NCBI GenBank assembly: GCA_020853075.1
Contig: JADYZS010000457.1
Coordinates: 1-7,416 of the forward strand
Source: Anaerolineae bacterium
GTDB taxonomy: Bacteria > Chloroflexota > Anaerolineae > JADYZS01
Reading direction: 5' to 3'
Length of the DNA stretch: 7,416 nucleotides
Under the pieces are notes generated by a model, which worked only from the letters and a program-made list of their open reading frames with translations, had not been told where the DNA came from and made no database searches. Position numbers and translations under genes: made by a program. Shown here in pieces: positions 1-5,680 of the stretch; the stretch's first letter is position 1; every line of letters starts with the position of its first letter.

Positions 1-20
1 GGTAACCTGGCTCTGTGAAT

Positions 21-44
21 GAGGTCGTTGCAGTCGCTGACCTC
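21..44. repeat. Weak inverted repeat in the leader upstream of the first gene
   Basis: GAGGTC at 21-26 is the exact reverse complement of GACCTC at 39-44, with a 12-base spacer whose outermost bases could add a G-U pair. A T-rich stretch follows at 54-63, but it begins about 10 bases after the stem, too far for a standard intrinsic terminator. It could be the terminator of a gene that ended just before the window, an operator, or chance. I see no convincing -35/-10 pair in positions 1-79. Confidence 0.25.
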
Positions 45-65
45 TGACATACCTTTGCTTTTTAT

Positions 66-71
66 AAGGAG
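66..71 (+). promoter_or_regulatory. Ribosome binding site of the DUF3830 gene
   Basis: AAGGAG lies 8 bases before the ATG at 80, a near-ideal Shine-Dalgarno position. It fixes the start of the first gene in the operon. Confidence 0.8.
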
Positions 72-79
72 AGACCGTC

Positions 80-541
80 ATGCCGAAACGCATTGAGTTC
101 GTGGCCGAAGATGAGAGCATCCTGGCTGTGGCCGAGCTCTGGGAAGAGCGCGCGCCCAAGACCTGCGAGGCGGTGTGGAACATGCTCCCGGTTACAGGGC
201 ATTTCCACCATGCCATCTATTCGGGCGCCGAGCTGGCAATGATCCTGCCCAAGTTTGTCGATCTCGGCGAAGAGAACGCTACTACTGCCGTACTTCCCTG
301 GGAGATCGGCTTCGCCTCCCTGCGGAAGCGCGACTTCTTTGAAGTGCTGGAGGATTTCAGCGAGATCTGCTTCTTCTATGACCGCGGCGCGCGGCCCAGC
401 ATGATGGAAGGCCCGGTGAAGGTGAGCCTCTTTGCCCGTTTCATCTCCGGGCAGGACGGGTTGTATCGGCTCTGCCATCGTATGAGGAAGGAAGGGCAGA
501 AGCGGTTCACCATCCGGCGTGCGCCCGACGAAAAGGGTTAG
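80..541 (+). CDS. DUF3830 family protein (cyclophilin-like fold)
   Basis: A 153-residue protein that I recognise as DUF3830 (PF12903), a family with a cyclophilin-like beta-barrel and no established biochemical role. Visible family marks are APKTCEAVWNMLP (residues 25-37), the HHAIYSGAELAMILP segment (43-57), a central PWEIGF turn (73-78), and a C-terminal MEGPVKVSLFARF segment (109-121). The length is normal for the family and there is no signal peptide or membrane helix, so it is probably cytosolic. The start is set by AAGGAG 8 bases upstream. It is the first plus-strand gene of the run and ends 22 bases before the SHMT-like gene, so co-transcription is likely. Despite the fold, prolyl isomerase activity should not be assumed. 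In this setting (inference) it may bind a small ligand or be an accessory enzyme of the pathway encoded downstream. Confidence 0.85.
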   Translation: MPKRIEFVAEDESILAVAELWEERAPKTCEAVWNMLPVTGHFHHAIYSGAELAMILPKFVDLGEENATTAVLPWEIGFASLRKRDFFEVLEDFSEICFFYDRGARPSMMEGPVKVSLFARFISGQDGLYRLCHRMRKEGQKRFTIRRAPDEKG

Positions 542-542
542 C

Positions 543-553
543 AAGGGGGGAAG
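543..553 (+). promoter_or_regulatory. Purine-rich ribosome binding site deciding the SHMT-like start
   Basis: An AAGGGGGGAAG purine tract lies 10 bases or more upstream of the ATG at 564. An in-frame GTG at 519 inside the DUF3830 gene would add 15 residues, but they are basic and low in complexity, with no SHMT-like character and no better SD. This supports 564 as the start. Confidence 0.6.
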
Positions 554-563
554 TTCAATCATT

Positions 564-1817
564 ATGTTGAGTTATCAAGACTTCGCTTCTCTCGTATCTG
601 AGCACGAGGCGTGGCGTGCCCGCTGTCTGAATCTGATCGCGGCGGAAAACGCCCTCAGTCCGGCGGTACGCCGCTTCCTGGACGGCGACCTGGTGCAGCG
701 CTATGGCAATTATGCCGGGCGCAATCTAACAGACCGCCGCTACACCGGTAACCGCTACGTCCAGCGGATAGAGGTCGGGCTGTTGGAGATCGTGCGAGAG
801 GTGTTCGGAGCGAGTGAGGTAGAACTGCGGGCTATCTCCGGCCACGTGGCAGGCCTGGCCGTGATCATGGCTACGTGCCGTCCGGGCGATACGGTGCTGG
901 AACTGGCCGGGATAGATGGCGGGCATCGCCTGGCGGAGAAGGCGGCGGAGAGCCCACTGATTGATCTGAAGGTGCTTCCGCTGCCCTTTGATCCCATCAA
1001 CTACAACGTCAACGCCGAAGCCGCCTGCCAGTTGATCGCCGAGCGGAAGCCGAGCCTCGTTATCCTGGGAGCCAGCAACTTTCTCTTCCCCCATCCGGTC
1101 AAGGAGATCGCGGCCTCCCTGGCTGCATCGCCCCGCACGGTGCTGGCCTACGACGCATCCCACGTCCTCGGCCTCATCGCCTGCGGCGAATTCCAGAGCC
1201 CGCTGCCGGAGGGGGCTCACGTCGTCTTCGGAAGCACCCACAAGACGCTCCCCGGCCCGCAGGGCGGGCTCATCTTCAGCAACGATGCCCGCCTGATGGA
1301 TGCCATCAGCACGGCGGTCTATCCGGGGACGGTGACCAACCACCATCTGATGCGCAGTCCTGCCCTGGGCGTTGCGCTACTGGAGATGCACGCCAATAAG
1401 GGGTATGCGCGCCAGATTATTCGGAATGCTCAGACGTTGGGAAAGTCGCTCTCCGAGCAGGGCCTGCGCGTGGTGGCGGCGCATCGGGGCTTTACCCAGT
1501 CTCACACCATTCTCCTCCAGGTGGCTGAATACGGCACGGGGAGGTCGGTGGCAGCCCTCCTGGAAGAGGCCGAGATCATGACTTCGTATGCCAGCCTCCC
1601 TGACGCGCTGGGGAAAGAAGGTGTGCGTCTGGGGACAGCCGAGGTCACCCGCCTGGGAGCCCGCGAGACGGACATGGCCTCCGCCGCCGAGATCATCGCT
1701 GACGTGATCCAGAAGCGAACCAGCCCCACCGCGGCGCGCGCGGCGGTACGCGCCTGGGTAGATCGCTTACCCGGCATGGCCTACGCCGATCTTCTGGATG
1801 GCAAAAGCACGCCATGA
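564..1817 (+). CDS. Serine hydroxymethyltransferase-like PLP-dependent enzyme, non-canonical
   Basis: A 417-residue fold-type I PLP enzyme of the SHMT family, about the length of bacterial GlyA. Visible marks are NLIAAENALSPAVR (residues 23-36), YDASHVLGLI (196-205) with Asp197 for the pyridine nitrogen and His200, the Schiff-base motif STHKTLPGPQGG with Lys227, and GVRLGTAEVTRLG (353-365) with Arg355, which binds the substrate carboxylate in SHMT. It differs from true GlyA at key places. The YAEGYPG...RYYGG segment, with the folate/serine-contacting Glu and the tyrosine pair, becomes YGNYAG...RYTGN (47-63). The SGSxAN phosphate-loop motif becomes SGHVAG (92-97). A 2-amino acid substrate is likely, but tetrahydrofolate-dependent serine/glycine interconversion is doubtful. 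Aldol cleavage of a beta-hydroxy amino acid, a 2-methylserine-type reaction or a transamination-like step are possible. Its stop overlaps the kinase start (ATGA), so the two are probably translationally coupled. Confidence 0.85.
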   Translation: MLSYQDFASLVSEHEAWRARCLNLIAAENALSPAVRRFLDGDLVQRYGNYAGRNLTDRRYTGNRYVQRIEVGLLEIVREVFGASEVELRAISGHVAGLAVIMATCRPGDTVLELAGIDGGHRLAEKAAESPLIDLKVLPLPFDPINYNVNAEAACQLIAERKPSLVILGASNFLFPHPVKEIAASLAASPRTVLAYDASHVLGLIACGEFQSPLPEGAHVVFGSTHKTLPGPQGGLIFSNDARLMDAISTAVYPGTVTNHHLMRSPALGVALLEMHANKGYARQIIRNAQTLGKSLSEQGLRVVAAHRGFTQSHTILLQVAEYGTGRSVAALLEEAEIMTSYASLPDALGKEGVRLGTAEVTRLGARETDMASAAEIIADVIQKRTSPTAARAAVRAWVDRLPGMAYADLLDGKSTP

Positions 1818-3307
1818 GCCGACAGCCGACAGTCCTGACGATAGACCTGGGCCTGACCAATTGCAAGGCGAGCCTCTTCAGCCTGGAAGGTCGCCTCGTG
1901 GGGCAGGCGAGCCACCGTTACCCTACGCTCAGCCCGCAGCGTGGCTGGTCCGAGCAGGACCCGCAGGAGTGGTGGCGCGCGCTCAAGGCTTGCAGCCAGG
2001 CATTGCAGTCCCAACCAGGCACTCAGAAGACGGAGATCATCGCCATCAGCGCGACGGGCCACATGCACGGCCTGGTGGCTTTGGATCGCGAGGGACATCC
2101 TCTCACCACCTGCTGGACCCTCTTTGACCAGCGAGCCGAGGCAGAGGCTCAAGAATTGAACCGGCTGCTTAGCGCAGAGACGACCTACCGGCTGACGGGG
2201 GCGCGGCTGGAAGCCTACACGCCCGCGGCTAAGATCGCTTGGCTCAAGCAGCATCGTCCAGATGTTGCCGGGAAGGCGGCCTTTTTCCTCGCGCCGAAGG
2301 ACGTGATCCGTTGCCAACTGGGTGGGGAGCCGGTGACCGACCCTATTGATGCTGCGGGCACCGTATTGTATGACCTGAGGAGGGGTGCTTGGGCCGATGA
2401 ACTGGTGACTGCGGCAGGGATACGACGAGAACAACTGCCGGAGGTGCGGCCCTCGTGGGCGCACGGTGGACGGCTGGGAGAGGAAGCCGCGCAGGAATTG
2501 GGCCTGCGGGCAGGGATTCCCTTGATCGTCGGCGGGGGCGACGACGTAGAGGCCCTGGGGGCGGGCGTGGTGACGCCGGGGCAGGCTCTGGAACACATCG
2601 GAACTACCGGTACGCTGATCGCCTGCCTGTCCGCTCCTCGGTTTGATCCGGAGCGGCGATTGGAGGTCTATCCCCATCCTGCGCCGAACCTCTACCTCTT
2701 GGGCGGCTCTACCAACGCGGCAGGGTACTCGTTGGACTGGGCGCGGCGTTTCGTCAGCCATGAGCCAACGGCTCAGGCTATGCTCCCTCTTACCTATCCC
2801 CCCTCCGGCGATGCCCCGCGTCCGCCCCTCTATTTGCCCTTCATCAAGGGAGAGCGGGGCCTCCTGTGGGATACCAGGGCCAGGGGCGCGTTCCTGGGGC
2901 TGCAAGAGGTGCACACGCCTGCTGACCTGGCCCGTGGAGTCTATGAGGGTGTCGCCTTCTCATTGAAGGAGGTCCTGGCCGCCGTGGGGAGATTGAGTGC
3001 GCCGGCCAACGAGGTCGTCTCGGGCACACCTCTCACCCATCCGGGTTGGGCGCAGATGCGCGCCGACATGTATGGCCTCCCCCTCCTCTTTCCGGCTGCC
3101 CCCGATCTGACGGGTCTGGGCGCCGCTCTCCTCGCTCTGGTTAGCCAGGGGGTCTTTGCCAATACCGGCGAGGCTGTGGCGAAGTGCTGTCGCATCGTGC
3201 AGCGAGTGGAACCGGATCCGGGGCGGGTGGCCTATTACCAAGAAGTCTTTCAGACGTACCAGGCGGCTATTCTCGCTTGCCAGCCGCTGTTCGCCAGATT
3301 ATCGTAG
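1814..3307 (+). CDS. FGGY-family carbohydrate kinase (xylulokinase-like)
   Basis: A 497-residue cytosolic sugar kinase of normal FGGY length; it would transfer phosphate from ATP to a ketose or polyol. The N-terminal ATPase-fold signature is TIDLGLTNCKASLF (residues 9-22). ATGHMHGLVALD (80-91) matches the xylulokinase TGQMHG region, and WTLFDQRAEAE (101-111) is the substrate-side W...DQR motif. GGGDD (240-244) carries the likely catalytic base Asp243, followed by HIGTTGT (261-267), the phosphate-binding segment. The usual GGG(A/S) adenosine-site motif before W.Q..AD is SGTPLTHPGWAQMRADMYG (403-421) here, an odd variant. A leucine in DxGLT instead of DxGTT also occurs in some other FGGY kinases. 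The start overlaps the stop of the SHMT-like gene (ATGA) and lacks a strong SD of its own, suggesting translational coupling. Family assignment is firm; the substrate (xylulose, erythrulose, fuculose or another) is not readable. I give no gene symbol because xylB would over-call it. Confidence 0.9.
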   Translation: MSRQPTVLTIDLGLTNCKASLFSLEGRLVGQASHRYPTLSPQRGWSEQDPQEWWRALKACSQALQSQPGTQKTEIIAISATGHMHGLVALDREGHPLTTCWTLFDQRAEAEAQELNRLLSAETTYRLTGARLEAYTPAAKIAWLKQHRPDVAGKAAFFLAPKDVIRCQLGGEPVTDPIDAAGTVLYDLRRGAWADELVTAAGIRREQLPEVRPSWAHGGRLGEEAAQELGLRAGIPLIVGGGDDVEALGAGVVTPGQALEHIGTTGTLIACLSAPRFDPERRLEVYPHPAPNLYLLGGSTNAAGYSLDWARRFVSHEPTAQAMLPLTYPPSGDAPRPPLYLPFIKGERGLLWDTRARGAFLGLQEVHTPADLARGVYEGVAFSLKEVLAAVGRLSAPANEVVSGTPLTHPGWAQMRADMYGLPLLFPAAPDLTGLGAALLALVSQGVFANTGEAVAKCCRIVQRVEPDPGRVAYYQEVFQTYQAAILACQPLFARLS

Positions 3308-3330
3308 CCTTGCCCCTGGCGGACGCTACG
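3303..3330. repeat. Inverted repeat spanning the kinase stop codon
   Basis: CGTAGC (3303-3308) is the exact reverse complement of GCTACG (3325-3330). A small GCC/GGC pair (3312-3314 with 3318-3320) lies inside the loop. The left arm includes the kinase TAG stop. No T run follows, so it is not a classical terminator. The loop also holds TGCCCCT (3311-3317), exactly complementary to AGGGGCA (3336-3342) in the next hairpin, so alternative or pseudoknotted pairings are possible. Confidence 0.4.
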
Positions 3331-3363
3331 TTGGTAGGGGCATTTAACCGAATGTCCCTCCAA
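3331..3363. repeat. Intergenic hairpin / REP-like inverted repeat before the dehydrogenase
   Basis: The left arm TTGG (3331-3334), a bulged T, and AGGGGCATT (3336-3344) pairs with AATGTCCCT (3351-3359) and CCAA (3360-3363) around a 6-base loop. As RNA this gives 13 pairs with one G-U and one bulge. It ends 2 bases before the AGGAGGT ribosome site of the dehydrogenase. There is no U tract, so it is more likely an RNA-processing or stability element, or a decayed copy of a dispersed repeat. Arms of the form TAGGGGC...GCCCCTA recall repeats I associate with Chloroflexota genomes, which is from memory and not tested. It fills most of the only sizeable gap in the operon (3308-3380). Confidence 0.55.
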
Positions 3364-3365
3364 GC

Positions 3366-3372
3366 AGGAGGT
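3366..3372 (+). promoter_or_regulatory. Strong ribosome binding site for the dehydrogenase, deciding a GTG start
   Basis: AGGAGGT sits 8 bases before the GTG at 3381. A TAG stop lies directly in front of that GTG in the same frame, and the Rossmann motif begins at residue 5, so this GTG is the credible start. Confidence 0.85.
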
Positions 3373-3380
3373 AGGGTGTA

Positions 3381-4376
3381 GTGGACGAGGTGAAGATCGG
3401 CATCATCGGCCTGGGTGGGTTTGGCCTTCTCCACCTGGATGTCCTGGCGAACTTGCCTGGGGTGAAAGTGATGGCCCTTGCCTCCCGCAATGAGACGCGG
3501 GCCAGAGAACTGGCCGCGCGTTACCGCGTCCCCCACATCTTCCCCGACACAGATGAGATGCTGGCTCAGGTGAAACTGGATGCCGTGGATGTCGTTACGG
3601 AGGACACGCGCCATCTGGCTCCCACCCTCTCGGCCCTGCGGGCGGGTATGGATGTCTTCGTAGAGAAACCGATCAGCCACGACGTGAATGAAGCCCGCCA
3701 GATGGTGGACGAGGCCGCGCGCCTGAAGCGCAAACTGATGGTCGGCCACATCCTGCGCTTTGATCCCCGCTGTGCAGCGATCAAGGAACGCATCCGGCAG
3801 GGAGAGATGGGACGTGTGGCGACGGTCTATGGCCGACGGAATATGATCAGGACTCGCCGGGAGACGTATAGCCATTCCAACCTGCTCTACACCACTGGCG
3901 TCCACGACATTGACCTGATCCTCTGGTACTTTGAGGGGCAGAAGCCAGTGGAGGTCTATATGAAGACGCTGGCAATTAGCGGGCACGGAGATGACGTCTT
4001 CTGGGGAATCATCACGATGGAGGACGGCTCCCTCGGCGTCGTGGAGACCACCTGGCTTCTGCCGAAGGCTGTCCCCTTTGGCGCCCACATTCTGCTGGAG
4101 GTCATTGGCACGGAAGGGACGGCTCTCGCCGAAGTCCCCGGCAACAGCCTCTCGTTCTGGTTTGATGATGGGGTGCAGGTGCCGGATACGGCTTATTGGC
4201 CTTCAGTGCACGGCGTGACCGTCGGCGCGCTGCGGGACGAAATCCTCTACTTCATCCGCTGCCTGATAGAAGATAGGCCGGTTGAGATGCCGAGGCCGGA
4301 GGAGGCTGTGGCCTCGCTGGAGGTGGCTGCGGCTCTGATTCGTTCCTCTCAAGAAGGCCGCCCGATCCGCCTGTAG
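3381..4376 (+). CDS. Gfo/Idh/MocA family NAD(P)-dependent oxidoreductase
   Basis: A 331-residue cytosolic dehydrogenase of the family that includes glucose-fructose oxidoreductase and inositol 2-dehydrogenase; it would oxidise or reduce a hydroxyl/keto group on a sugar, polyol or related acid. The N-terminal Rossmann fold has KIGIIGLGGFG (residues 5-15) for the dinucleotide, and the family EKP motif is in VFVEKPISHD (92-101, Lys96). GHILRF (122-127) follows, then the C-terminal domain with GVHDIDLILW (173-182), which carries the usual H..DL catalytic-site motif. The length is typical and I see no truncation. It starts at GTG with a strong SD, 73 bases after the kinase and behind two inverted repeats, so its expression may be set partly separately from the upstream genes. 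The first M20 gene follows after 38 bases. The family is certain, but the substrate and NAD versus NADP preference are not. Confidence 0.93.
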   Translation: MDEVKIGIIGLGGFGLLHLDVLANLPGVKVMALASRNETRARELAARYRVPHIFPDTDEMLAQVKLDAVDVVTEDTRHLAPTLSALRAGMDVFVEKPISHDVNEARQMVDEAARLKRKLMVGHILRFDPRCAAIKERIRQGEMGRVATVYGRRNMIRTRRETYSHSNLLYTTGVHDIDLILWYFEGQKPVEVYMKTLAISGHGDDVFWGIITMEDGSLGVVETTWLLPKAVPFGAHILLEVIGTEGTALAEVPGNSLSFWFDDGVQVPDTAYWPSVHGVTVGALRDEILYFIRCLIEDRPVEMPRPEEAVASLEVAAALIRSSQEGRPIRL

Positions 4377-4402
4377 AAAGTGTAGATAGAACCCGGATCA
4401 AC

Positions 4403-4407
4403 GGAGG
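4403..4407 (+). promoter_or_regulatory. Ribosome binding site of the first M20 gene
   Basis: GGAGG lies 7 bases before the ATG at 4415. The 38-base gap after the dehydrogenase contains no promoter or terminator that I can support. Confidence 0.75.
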
Positions 4408-4414
4408 TTGTTCC

Positions 4415-5680
4415 ATGACGGCTCCATTGTCTGCCCTGCACACGAAGGCCCTGGAGTTCGTGGATCGTCACCAGGACGCCTTGATTGCCTTTGCCAGTAG
4501 CCTCATCGCCACACCCAGCCCTACGCCGCCCGGCAATGAGCAGGCTGTGGCCCAGGTCGCGCGGGAGCGGCTGTGGGCTCTGGGCTTTCCCGACGTCGCG
4601 ATCTTTGGCCCCCGGCCCGAACGGGCCAACCTGGTCTGCCGGTACGACACGGGCCGCCCTGGCCGTGTTTTGCTCCTCAACGGTCATCTGGATACGAAGC
4701 CAATAGGCAAGCGCGAGGCATGGGAGACCGATCCCTTTCAGGGTACGATCAAGAACGGACGACTGTATGGCCTGGGCGCAGTGGACATGAAGGGGGCCGA
4801 TGCTGCTTTGGTCTATGGCTTGGCCGCGGCTGTCCAGGCAGGGGCCGATCATCTCAACGGACGGGTGATCCTGGCGTTGTCGGCAGATGAAGAGGGAGAA
4901 GCGTTGGATGGCGCCCGCTATCTGGTGCGAGAGATAGGAGTGCGGGCCGACGCCGCCTTGATCGCCGAACCGTGCGGCATCAGCAAGCCTTGGGAGATGA
5001 TCCCTCTCATCTCGCGCGGCTTCTGCGGCGTTCGCTTCACCGTGAAGGGCACGCCGAGGCACAGCAGCATCAGCGACAGGCTGCCGGTAATCAACGCCAG
5101 CCTGGAAGCGAGCCGCCTTCTCCTTTTCCTGAAGGATGAATTACGCCTCACGCATCCGCCTACTCCCCTCTGCCCCCAGGGGCCAACCGTCAACCTCGGT
5201 GCGACGTTGAAGGGCGGGCAGGCCCTTGCCATCGTCCCCGGCGAGGCCGAGTTCACCGCCGACATCCGCACCCTCCCCGGTATGACCCAGGCGCAGGTCG
5301 CGCAGGACCTGGATCGCGCCATGGCTGAATTCCGGCGGCGCTACCCGCAGGCACAGGTTTCATGGACATTCGTCGCTGGCAACCTGGCTTGGACGACGCC
5401 GACACAGGTGGAGCCGGATGTGCCCCTGGTGCCCGCCCTACGAGAGGCAGTCCGCCAAGTGTTGGGAAAGATTCCGCCCTTCGGCTACTGCCCTGGCGGG
5501 ACAGACGCGATCTGGTGGCAGGGCGCAGGGAACATCCCAACCATTCCTGCCTTTGGCCCCGGCCTCATGTCTAACGCTCACATGCCCAATGAGTTCGTTG
5601 GCTTGGATGAACTCGTGCAAGCCGCGAAGATCTACGCGCTGCTCATACTCAACTATCTCGGTAAGGAGCGAATCCGGTGA
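4415..5680 (+). CDS. M20 family metallo-peptidase/deacylase (ArgE/DapE/CPG2-like), first of a pair
   Basis: A 421-residue two-zinc hydrolase of the M20 family, whose members cleave N-acyl amino acids, dipeptides, succinyl-diaminopimelate or carbamoyl amino acids. The metal and catalytic residues are all visible: NGHLDTKP (89-96; His91 ligand, Asp93), GAVDMKG (121-127; bridging Asp124), SADEEGE (156-162; general base Glu159 and ligand Glu160), AEPC (184-187; ligand Glu185) and NAHMPNEFV (387-395; ligand His389). The dimerisation lid holds KGTPRHSS (211-218), whose His216 should reach the partner's active site. CPGGTDA (359-365) is the usual C-terminal motif. There is no signal peptide, so it is cytosolic and probably acts on an imported or internal substrate. 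Its last bases overlap the start of a second, clearly different M20 gene. The enzyme class is secure; naming it ArgE, DapE or carboxypeptidase G2 would be a guess. Confidence 0.92.
   Translation: MTAPLSALHTKALEFVDRHQDALIAFASSLIATPSPTPPGNEQAVAQVARERLWALGFPDVAIFGPRPERANLVCRYDTGRPGRVLLLNGHLDTKPIGKREAWETDPFQGTIKNGRLYGLGAVDMKGADAALVYGLAAAVQAGADHLNGRVILALSADEEGEALDGARYLVREIGVRADAALIAEPCGISKPWEMIPLISRGFCGVRFTVKGTPRHSSISDRLPVINASLEASRLLLFLKDELRLTHPPTPLCPQGPTVNLGATLKGGQALAIVPGEAEFTADIRTLPGMTQAQVAQDLDRAMAEFRRRYPQAQVSWTFVAGNLAWTTPTQVEPDVPLVPALREAVRQVLGKIPPFGYCPGGTDAIWWQGAGNIPTIPAFGPGLMSNAHMPNEFVGLDELVQAAKIYALLILNYLGKERIR
5663..5668 (+). promoter_or_regulatory. Ribosome binding site deciding the GTG start of the second M20 gene
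   Basis: AAGGAG, inside the end of the first M20 gene, is 8 bases before the GTG at 5677. The GTGA overlap with the preceding stop supports coupled translation from this GTG. Confidence 0.8.

Noticed and set aside
1..22. Possible tail of an upstream coding sequence
   Set aside because: All three plus frames reach a stop within the first 22 bases, so at most a few codons are visible and no frame can be preferred.
28..68. TTGCAG or CTGACA as a -35 with TATAAG as a -10 promoter in the leader
   Set aside because: The spacings are wrong (well away from 16-18 bases), and TATAAG overlaps the ribosome binding site, leaving no room for a transcription start.
519..563. GTG at 519 as the start of the SHMT-like enzyme, overlapping the DUF3830 gene
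   Set aside because: The extra 15 residues look non-native, and the purine tract at 543-553 is placed for the ATG at 564.
1781..2914. A 377-codon open frame on the minus strand opposite the kinase gene
   Set aside because: It mirrors a well-supported FGGY kinase, has no recognisable domain and is rich in Arg, Pro and Gln as expected of an antisense shadow in G+C-rich DNA.
3267..4088. A 273-codon minus-strand frame opposite the dehydrogenase
   Set aside because: The plus-strand Gfo/Idh/MocA protein has all family motifs; the minus frame shows none and covers the intergenic hairpins.
4377..4414. Possible small hairpin (AAC.../...GTT arms with CCG/CGG) around the first M20 ribosome site
   Set aside because: The arms are only 3-4 bases with bulges, which is expected by chance.
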